From Saccoglossus kowalevskii (Eukaryota; Hemichordata; Enteropneusta; Harrimaniidae), in the NCBI RefSeq assembly GCF_000003605.2, contig NW_003122588.1, forward strand, positions 1 through 46,588: a DNA stretch of 46,588 nt. The letters run 5' to 3'. The notes beneath the pieces were generated by a model, which saw nothing but the letters and a program-made list of their open reading frames with translations, had not been told where the DNA came from and did not search any database. Both the position numbers and the translations under genes were made by a program. This document shows, one piece after another, positions 37,768-46,588 of the stretch; positions within the stretch are counted from its first letter, which is position 1; each line of letters opens with the position of its first letter.

Positions 37768-38647
37768 GGTTGGTTCCATACCATACATGTCAAAGATATG
37801 AGGTAACGTTCGTGCATCATTTTTACTGTAATGTCAATTATTTATAGTAGAAAGACATTGAAATTTATGTATTTTTTTCAAATTCATGGAAAGTTTTCGA
37901 TTTTCCCTATTATTTTCAAAGAACAAGTTGTTGATGCGGTCGGCACATAGTGTGTTTTAGCTGTTAAATTGCCGTAAAAGTTGTTCAAAGTGAACGCAAA
38001 GTAGTACAAAGTGATTGCAAAGTTTGTAGATGTATATGCATGTTTGACCTAACTTGTTGGCATATAGAAACCCGCAGTTGTAAAGTCAAAAAATGAATAA
38101 AAGCCAGATAAAAGCAGCCTATATGAGGAGAGTGTCACATGAGCTGATTGACTGTAAAAATGACAGAAAACAGAGTGCACAGTTGGTAAAAGCGTTCGAA
38201 ACGTTGGCGTGGCTGCTTGTATATTTAACCTAAGTCATTGGCACGACAACCCCGCAGTAAAATTTTCAAAACATTAAGTAAATGTATAGAAAATGTCCTA
38301 TATAGAAACAGATTATCGCCACTGGGAACCGACAATTCGAATACAAACAGCTTACAAAGTTGTGAAAACCGATTGCAAAGTTGGTAGATTCGATTGGGAA
38401 TGTTACATATGATATTATACTGACGGGTCCTGTATTTGAAATTTCGAAAACAAGAATACATATTTCGTAAAATGCTGTTAAAATAGCGTAGTGTTACTCG
38501 AAGCATGTAGAGGTCATAGGTCAATTCAAGAAGTAACCTGTGCAAACGCTATCAATTTTAGAACAGTTTCAAACATTAAATAGCCATCAATTCATGTAAA
38601 TTTCAAATTACTTAAACAATAGTGTGGGTATGTGATCGAACAATGTC

Positions 38648-38723
38648 TAAAGTTAAGCTGATTCGGGCATGGTTAGTACTTGCATGGGAGACTACCTGAG
38701 TAAACCAGCTGGAGTTAATTTTT
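38648..38723 (+). pseudogene. 5S-derived fragment, copy 41
   Basis: GGAGTTAATTTTT replaces GGAGTAAATTTTT. The unit also has GTATGTGATCG, TACATTTCAAAG and TATATCCATG, shared with copy 43. Confidence 0.87.
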
Positions 38724-39605
38724 GGTTGGTTCCATCACATACATTTCAAAGATATGAGGCAACGTTCGTACATCATTTTTACTGTAATGTCAATTATTTA
38801 TAGTAGAAAGACATTGAAATTTATGTATTTTTTTTCAAATTCATGGAAAGTTTTCGATTTTCCTTATTATTTTCAAAGAACAAGTTGTTGATGCGGTCGG
38901 CACATAGTGCGTTTTAGCTGTTAAATTACCGTAAAAAGTTGTTCAAAGTGAACTCAAAGTTGTACAAAGTGATTGCAAAGTTTGTAGATGTATATCCATG
39001 TTTGACCTAACTTGTTTGCATATAGAAACCCGCAGTTGTAAAGTCAAAAAATGAATAAAAGCCAGATAAAAGCAGCCTATATGAGCAGAGTGTCACATGA
39101 GCTGATTGACTGTAAAAATGACAGAAAACAGAGTGCACACTTGGTAAAAGCGTTCGAAACGTTGGCGTGGCTGCTTGTATATTTAACCTAAGTCATTGGC
39201 ACGACAACCCCGCAGTAAAATTTTCAAAACATTAAGTAAATGTATAGAAAATGTCCTATATAGAAACAGATTATCGCCACTGGAAACCGACAATTCGAAT
39301 ACAAACAGCTTACAAAGTTGTGAAAACCGATTGCAAAGTTGGTAGATTCGATTGGGAATGTTACATATGATATTATACTGACTGGTCCTATATTTGAAAT
39401 TTCGAAAACAAGAATACATATTTCGTAAAATGCTGTTATAATAGCGTAGTGTTACTCGAAGCATGTAGAGGTCATAGGTCAATTCAAGAAGTAACCTGTG
39501 CAAACGCTATCAATTTTAAAACAGTTTCAAACATTAAATAGCCATCAATTCAGGTAAATTTCAAATTACTTAAACAATAGTGTGGGTAGGTGATCGAACA
39601 ATGTC

Positions 39606-39681
39606 TAAAGTTAAGCTGATTCGGGCATGGTTAGTACTTGCATGGGAGACTACCTGAGTAAACCAGCTGGAGTAAATTTTT
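39606..39681 (+). pseudogene. 5S-derived fragment, copy 42
   Basis: Consensus, with CCATACCATAC downstream. Confidence 0.88.
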
Positions 39682-40561
39682 GGTTGGTTCCATACCATAC
39701 ATGTCAAAGATATGAGGTAACGTTCGTGCATCATTTTTACTGTAATGTCAATTATTTATAGTAGAAAGACATTGAAATTTATGTATTTTTTTCAAATTCA
39801 TGGAAAGTTTTCGATTTTCCCTATTATTTTCAAAGAACAAGTTGTTGATGCGGTCGGCACATAGTGTGTTTTAGCTGTTAAATTGCCGTAAAAGTTGTTC
39901 AAAGTGAACGCAAAGTAGTACAAAGTGATTGCAAAGTTTGTAGATGTATATGCATGTTTGACCTAACTTGTTGGCATATAGAAACCCGCAGTTGTAAAGT
40001 CAAAAAATGAATAAAAGCCAGATAAAAGCAGCCTATATGAGGAGAGTGTCACATGAGCTGATTGACTGTAAAAATGACAGAAAACAGAGTGCACAGTTGG
40101 TAAAAGCGTTCGAAACGTTGGCGTGGCTGCTTGTATATTTAACCTAAGTCATTGGCACGACAACCCCGCAGTAAAATTTTCAAAACATTAAGTAAATGTA
40201 TAAAAAATGTCCTATATAGAAACAGATTATCGCCACTGGGAACCGACAATTCGAATACAAACAGCTTACAAAGTTGTGAAAACCGATTGCAAAGTTGGTA
40301 GATTCGATTGGGAATGTTACATATGATATTATACTGACGGGTCTTATAGTTGAAAGTTCGAAAAGAAGAATACATATTTCGTAAAATGCCGTTAAAATAG
40401 CGTAGTGTTACTCAAAGCATGTAGAGGTCATAGGTCAATTCAAGAAGTAACTTGTGCAAACGCTATCAATTTTAAAACAGTTTCAAACATTAAATAGCCA
40501 TCAATTCATGTAAATTTCAAATTACTTAAACAATAGTGTGGGTATGTGATCGAACAATGTC

Positions 40562-40637
40562 TAAAGTTAAGTTGATTCGGGCATGGTTAGTACTTGCATG
40601 GGAGACTACCTGAGTAAACCAGCTGGAGTTAATTTTT
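40562..40637 (+). pseudogene. 5S-derived fragment, copy 43
   Basis: AAGTTGATTCGGG and GGAGTTAATTTTT; sister of copy 41 two units earlier. Confidence 0.87.
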
Positions 40638-41518
40638 GGTTGGTTCCATCACATACATTTCAAAGATATGAGGCAACGTTCGTGCATCATTTTTACTGTA
40701 ATGTCAATTATTTATAGTAGAAAGCCATTGAAATTTATGTATTTTTTTTCAAATTCATGGAAAGTTTTCGATTTTCCCTATTATTTTCAAAGACAAGTTG
40801 TTGATGCGGTCGGCACATAGTGCGTTTTAGCTGTTAAATTACCGTAAAAAGTTGTTCAAAGTGAACTCAAAGTTGTACAAAGTGATTGCAAAGTTTGTAG
40901 ATGTATATCCATGTTTGACCTAACTTGTTTGCATATAGAAACCCGCAGTTGTAAAGTCAAAAAATGAATAAAAGCCAGATAAAAGCAGCCTATATGAGCA
41001 GAGTGTCACATGAGCTGATTGACTGTAAAAATGACAGAAAACAGAGTGCACACTTGGTAAAAGCGTTCGAAACGTTGGCGTGGCTGCTTGTATATTAAAC
41101 CTACGTCATTGGCACGACAACCTCGCAGTAAAATTTTCAAAACATTAAGTAAATGTATAGAAAATGTCCTATATAGAAATAGATTATCGCCACTGGGAAC
41201 GGACAATTCGAATACAAACAGCGTACAAAGTTGTGAAAACCGATTGCAAAGTTGGTAGATTCGATTGGGAATGTTACATATGATATTATACTGACAGGTC
41301 TTATAGTTGAAAGTTCGAAAAGAAGAATACATATTTCGTAAAATGCCGTTAAAATAGCGTAGTGTTACTCAAAGCATGTAGAGGTCATAGGTCAATTCAA
41401 GAAGTAACTTGTGCAAACGCTATCAATTTTAAAACAGTTTCAAACATTAAATAGCCATCAATTCATGTAAATTTCAAATTACTTAAACAATAGTGTGGGT
41501 AAGTGATCGAACAATGTC

Positions 41519-41594
41519 TAAAGTTCAGCTGATTTGGGGATGGTTAGTACTTGCATGGGAGACTACCTGAGTGAACCAGCTGGAGTAAATTTTT
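41519..41594 (+). pseudogene. 5S-derived fragment, copy 44
   Basis: AGTTCAGC, GATTTGGGGATGG and GTGAACCAG as in copy 38. This copy heads the truncated unit. Confidence 0.86.
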
Positions 41595-41841
41595 GGTTGG
41601 TTCCATCACATACATGTCAAAGATATGAGGCAACGTTCGTGAATCATTTTTACTGTAATGTCAATTATTTATAGTAGAACGACATTGAAATTTATGTATT
41701 TTTTTTCAAATTCATGGAAAGTTTTCGATTTTCCCTATTATTTTCAAAGAACAAGTTGTTGATGCGGTCGGCACATAGTGCGTTTTAGCTGTTAAATTAC
41801 CGTAAAAAGTTGTTCAAAGTGGTAGGTGATCGAACAATGTC
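41519..41841 (+). repeat. Truncated satellite unit (323 bp)
   Basis: The unit runs normally to TTGTTCAAAGT at 41820, inside segment A, then jumps directly to GGTAGGTGATCG of the next unit's 5S flank. About 634 bp (rest of A, all of B and C, and the A+T-rich tail) are missing. Only one or two bases are shared at the junction, so this looks like an end-joining type deletion or out-of-register exchange, or a misassembly of the array. Confidence 0.85.
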
Positions 41842-41917
41842 TAAAGTTAAGCTGATTCGAGCATGGTTAGTACTTGCATGGGAGACTACCTGAGTAAACC
41901 AGCTGGAGTAAATTTTT
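41842..41917 (+). pseudogene. 5S-derived fragment, copy 45
   Basis: GATTCGAGC variant. The downstream TTTTGCTATT mark (near 42051) is shared with copy 11. Confidence 0.87.
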
Positions 41918-42797
41918 GGTTGGTTCCATCACATACATGTCAAAGATATGAGGCAACGTTCGTGCATCATTTTTACTGTAATGTCAATTATTTATAGTAG
42001 AAAGACATTGAAATTTATGTATTTTTTTCAAATTCATGGAAAGTTTTCGATTTTGCTATTATTTTCAAAGAACAAGGTGTTGATGCGGTCGGCACATAGT
42101 GCGTTTTAGCTGTTAAATTACCGTAAAAAGTTGTTCAAAGTGAACGCAAAGTTGTACAAAGTGATTGCAAAGCTTGTAGATGTATATGCATGTTTGACCT
42201 AACTTGTTGGCATATAGAAACCCGCAGTCGTAAAGTCAAAAAATGAATAAAAGCCAGATAAAAGCAGCCTATATGAGCAGAGTGTCACATGAGCTGATTG
42301 ACTGTAAAAATGACAGAAAACAGAGTGCACAGTTGGTAAAAGCGTTCGAAACGTTGGCGTGGCTGCTTGTATATTTAACCTAAGTCATTGGCACGACAAC
42401 CCCGCAGTTAAATTTTCAAAACATTAAGTAAATGTATAGAAAATGTCCTATATAGAAACAGATTATCGTCACTGGGAACCGACAATTCGAATACAAACAG
42501 CTTACAAAGTTGTGAAAACCGATTGCAAAGTTGGTAGATTCGATTGGGAATGTTACATATGATATTATACTGACGGGTTCTATAGTTGAAAGTTCGAAAA
42601 CAAGAATACATATTTCGTAAAATGCCGTTAAAATAGAGTAGTTTTACTCGAAGCATATAAAGGTCATAGGTCAATTCAAGAAGTAACTTGTGCAAACGCT
42701 ATCAATTTTAAAACAGTTTCAAACATTAAATAGCCATCAATTCAGGCAAATTTCAAATTACTTAAACAATAGCGTGGGTAGGTGATCGAACAATGTC

Positions 42798-42873
42798 TAA
42801 AGTTAAGCTGATTCGGGCATGGTTAGTACTTGCATGGGAGACTACCTGAGTAAACCAGCTGGAGTAAATTTTT
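42798..42873 (+). pseudogene. 5S-derived fragment, copy 46
   Basis: Consensus; the flank reads AGCGTGGG. The unit is nearly identical to the next one. Confidence 0.88.
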
Positions 42874-43754
42874 GGTTGGTTCCATCACATACATGTCAAA
42901 GATATGAGGCAACGTTTGTGCATCATTTTTACTGTAATGTCAATTATTTATAGTAGAAAGACATTGAAATTTATGTATTTTTTTCAAATTCATGGAAAGT
43001 TTTCGATTTTCCCTATTATTTTCAAAGAACAAGTTGTTGATGCGGTCGGCACATAGTGCGTTTTCGCTGTTAAATTACCGTAAAAAGTTGTTCAAAGTGA
43101 ACGCAAAGTTGTACAAAGTGATTGCAAAGTTTGTAGATGTATATGCATGTTTGACCTAACTTGTTGGCATATAGAAACCCGCAGTTGTAAAGTCAAAAAA
43201 TGAATAAAAGCCAGATAAAAGCAGCCTATATGAGCAGAGTGTCACATGAGCTGATTGACTGTAAAAATGACAGAAAACAGAGTGCACAGTTGGTAAAAGC
43301 GTTCGAAACGTTGGCGTGGCTGCTTGTATATTTAACCTAAGTCATTGGCACGACAACCCCGCAGTTAAATTTTCAAAACATTAAGTAAATGTATAGAAAA
43401 TGTCCTATATAGAAACAGATTATCGCCACTGGGAACCGACAATTCGAATACAAACAGCTTACAAAGTTGTGAAAACCGATTGCAAAGTTGGTAGATTCGA
43501 TTGGGAATGTTACATATGATATTATACTGACGGGTTCTATAGTTGAAAGTTCGAAAACAAGAATACATATTTCGTAAAACGCCGTTAAAATAGAGTAGTT
43601 TTACTCGAAGCATGTAAAGGTCATAGGTCAATTCAAGAAGTAACTTGTGCAAACGCTATCAATTTTAAAACAGTTTCAAACATTAAATAGCCATCAATTC
43701 AGGCAAATTTCAAATTACTTAAACAATAGTGTGGGTAGGTGATCGAACAATGTC

Positions 43755-43830
43755 TAAAGTTAAGCTGATTCGGGCATGGTTAGTACTTGCATGGGAGACT
43801 ACCTGAGTAAACCAGCTGGAGTAAATTTTT
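43755..43830 (+). pseudogene. 5S-derived fragment, copy 47
   Basis: Consensus through T5. Confidence 0.88.
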
Positions 43831-44710
43831 GGTTGGTTCCATCACATACATGTCAAAGATATGAGGCAACGTTTGTGCATCATTTTTACTGTAATGTCAA
43901 TTATTTATAGTAGAAAGACATTGAAATTTATGTATTTTTTTCAAATTCATGGAAAGTTTTCGATTTTCCCTATTATTTTCAAAGAACAAGTTGTTGATGC
44001 GGTCGGCACATAGTGCGTTTTCGCTGTTAAATTACCGTAAAAAGTTGTTCAAAGTGAACGCAAAGTTGTACAAAGTGATTGCAAAGTTTGTAGATGTATA
44101 TGCATGTTTGACCTAACTTGTTGGCATATAGAAACCCGCAGTTGTAAAGTCAAAAAATGAATAAAAGCCAGATAAAAGCAGCCTATATGAGCAGAGTGTC
44201 ACATGAGCTGATTGACTGTAAAAATGACAGAAAACAGAGTGCACAGTTGGTAAAAGCGTTCGAAACGTTGGCGTGGCTGCTTGTATATTTAACCTAAGTC
44301 ATTGGCACGACAAACCCGCAGTTAAATTTTCAAAACATTAAGTAAATGTATAGAAAATGTCCTATATAGAAACAGATTATCGCCACTGGGAACCAACAAT
44401 TCGAATACAAACAGCTTACAAAGTTGTGAAAACCGATTGCAAAGTTGGTAGATTCGATTGGGAATGTTACATATGATATTATACTGACGGGTCCTATAGT
44501 TAAAAGTTCGAAAACAAGAATACATATTTCGAAAATGCCGTTAAAATAGCGTAGTGTTACTCGAAGCATGTAAAGGTCATAGGTCAATTCAAGAAGTAAC
44601 TTGTGCAAACGCTATCAATTTTAAAACAGTTTCAAACATTAAATAGCCATCAATTCAGGTAAATTTCAAATTACTTAAACAATAGTGTGGGTAGGTGATC
44701 GAACAATGTC

Positions 44711-44786
44711 TAAAGTTAAGCTGATTCGGGCATGGTTAGTACTTGCATGGGAGACTACCTGAGTAAACCAGCTGGAGTAAATTTTT
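44711..44786 (+). pseudogene. 5S-derived fragment, copy 48
   Basis: Consensus. The upstream TTTCGAAAATGCCG (loss of TA near 44531) is shared with the unit at 27960, so that deletion is a true inherited variant. Confidence 0.88.
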
Positions 44787-45668
44787 GGTTGGTTCCATCA
44801 CATACATGTCAAAGATATGAGGCAACGTTCGTGCATCATTTTTACTGTAACGTCAATTATTTATAGTAGAAAGACATTGAAATTTATGTATTTTTTTCAA
44901 ATTCATGGAAAGTTTTCGATTTTCCCTATTATTTTCAAAGAACAAGGTGTTGATGCGGTCGGCACATAGTGCGTTTTAGCTGTTAAATTACCGTAAAAAG
45001 TTGTTCAAAGTGAACGCAAAGTTGTACAAAGTGATTGCAAAGTTTGTAGATGTATATGCACGTTTGACCTAACTTGTTGGCATATAGAAACCCGCAGTTG
45101 TAAAGTCAAAAAATGAATAAAAGCCAGATAAAAGCAGCCTATATGAGCAGAGTGTCACATGAGCTGATTGACTGTAAAAATGACAGAAAACAGAGTGCAC
45201 AGTTGGTAAAAGCGTTCGAAACGTTGGCGTTGCTGCTTTGTATATTTAACCTAAGTCATTGGCACGACAACCCAGCAGTAAAATTTTGAAAACATTAAGT
45301 AAATGTATAGAAATTGTCCCGTATAGAAGCAGATTATCGCCACTGGGAACCGACAATTCGAATACAAACAGCTTACAAAGTTGTGAAAACCGATTGCAAA
45401 GTTGGTAGATTCGATTGGGAATGTTAAATATGATATTATACTGACGGGTCCTATAGTTGAAAGTTCGAAAACAAGAATACATATTTCGTAAAATGCCGTT
45501 AAAATAGCGTAGTGTTACTCAAAGCATGTAGAGGTCATAGGTCAATTCAAGAAGTAACTTGTGCAAACGCTATCAATTTTAAAACAGTTTCAAACATTAA
45601 ATAGCCATCAATTCATATAAATTTCAAATTACTTAAACAATAGTGTGGGTATGTGATTGAACAATGTC

Positions 45669-45744
45669 TAAAGTTAAGCTGATTCGGGCATGGTTAGTAC
45701 TTGCATGGAAGACTACCTGAGTAAACCAGCTGGAGTAAATTTTT
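45669..45744 (+). pseudogene. 5S-derived fragment, copy 49
   Basis: ATGGAAGAC in box C; otherwise consensus. The unit that follows is cut by the window end at 46588, about 40 bases before the next expected 5S-derived segment. Confidence 0.87.
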
Positions 45745-46588
45745 GGTTGGTTCCATCACATACATGTCAAAGATATGAGGCAACGTTCATGCACCATTTT
45801 TACTGTAATGTCAATTATTTATAGTAGAAAGACATTGAAATTTATGTATTTTTTCAAATTCATGGAAAGTTTTCGATTTTCCTTATTATTTTCAAAGAAC
45901 AAGTTGTTGATGCGGTCGGCACATAGTGCGTTTTAGCTGTTAAATTACCGAAAAAAGTTGTTCAAAGTGAACGCAAAGTTGTACAAAGTGATTGCAAAGT
46001 TTGCAGATGTATATGCATGTTTGACCTAACTTGTTGGCATATAGACACCCGCAGTTGTAAAGTCAAAAAATAAATAAAAGCCAGATGAAAGCAGCCTATA
46101 TTAGCAGAGTGTCACATGAGCTGACTGACTGTAAAAATGATAGAAAACAGCGTGCACAGTTGGAAAAAGCGTTCGAAACGTTGGCGTTGCTGCTTGTATA
46201 TTTAACCTAAGTCATTGGCACGACAACCCCGCAGTAAAATTTTCAAAACATTAAGTAAATGTACAGAAAATGTCCTATATAGAAACAGATTATCGCCACT
46301 GGGAACCGACAATTCGAATACAAACAGCTTACAAAGTTGTGAAAACCGATTGCAAAGTTGGTAGATTCGATTGGGAATGTTACATATGATATTATACTGA
46401 CGGGTCCTATAGTTGAAAGTTCGAAAACAAGAATACATATTTCGTAAAATGCCGTTAAAATAGCCTAGTGTTACTCAAAGCATGTAGAGGTCATAGTCAA
46501 TTCAAGAAGTAACTTGTGCAAACGCTATCAATTTTAAACAGTTTCAAACATTAAATAGCCATCAATTCATGTAAATTTCAAATTACTT

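Larger units (their letters stand above)
1..46588 (+). repeat. Satellite array, ~957-bp unit, 49 5S-derived segments
   Basis: The same unit repeats head to tail without interruption through the window. Using the T of the motif TAAAGTTAAGC as anchor, I located 49 copies from 410 to 45669, spaced almost always 953-959 bp. No unit is inverted and no foreign insertion was seen. Neighbouring units differ by few substitutions; for example, the units starting at 42798 and 43755 differ at only a handful of sites by eye. No rRNA, tRNA or protein gene interrupts the array, and every stretch between the listed 5S-derived segments is satellite spacer of the type mapped in the reference unit. The array edges lie outside the window, so 49 is a lower limit for copy number. 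Long homogeneous arrays of this kind are typical of eukaryotic heterochromatin, but chromosomal position is not known. Confidence 0.98.

Noticed and set aside
1-46588. CRISPR array or bacterial repeat locus
   Set aside because: Units are near-identical over their whole 957 bp with no unique spacers, no cas genes, and an animal-type 5S segment.

Overview
The whole 46,588-base window is one continuous head-to-tail tandem array (satellite DNA). I count 49 copies of a repeat unit of about 957 bp, all on the + strand. The window starts and ends inside the repeat, so neither array edge nor any single-copy flank is visible. There is no convincing protein-coding gene. The sequence is A+T-rich and has no bacterial-type gene organisation. 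Each unit carries a 76-base segment matching the 3' half of an animal-type eukaryotic 5S rRNA gene, so this is nuclear DNA of an animal, probably an invertebrate. I cannot name the species.

Layout of one unit, using 8060-9016 as the reference: (1) 5S-derived segment 8060-8135, containing a near-intact 5S box C and ending in a T5 run; (2) A+T-rich spacer 8136 to about 8332, with a T7 run; (3) three diverged direct copies of a segment of about 180 bp (A 8333-8513, B 8514-8693, C 8694-8872), which keep the same offsets (181 and about 358 bp) at several separate landmarks; (4) A+T-rich sequence up to the next 5S-derived segment. Segments A and C also contain a 21-bp sub-period with the core CAAAGT.

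Spacing between successive 5S-derived segments is nearly always 953-959 bp. The exceptions are 323 bp at 41519-41842, a truncated unit with an abrupt junction near 41820, and 952, 948 and 945 bp in units carrying many single-base deletions. Units fall into sequence subtypes arranged in patches of several units, with some alternating pairs. Near-identical variants also recur 6 to 32 kb apart, as unequal exchange and conversion would produce.

The most interesting point is the combination: a 5S rRNA gene 3' half with its internal RNA polymerase III control region and terminator, embedded in a long satellite that itself appears to be built from a roughly nucleosome-length repeat. Whether any copy is transcribed cannot be told from sequence. 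The recurring 95-106-codon open frames on the minus strand are most likely by-products of satellite homogeneity. Several clusters of private single-base deletions, mostly in homopolymers, look like long-read consensus errors.
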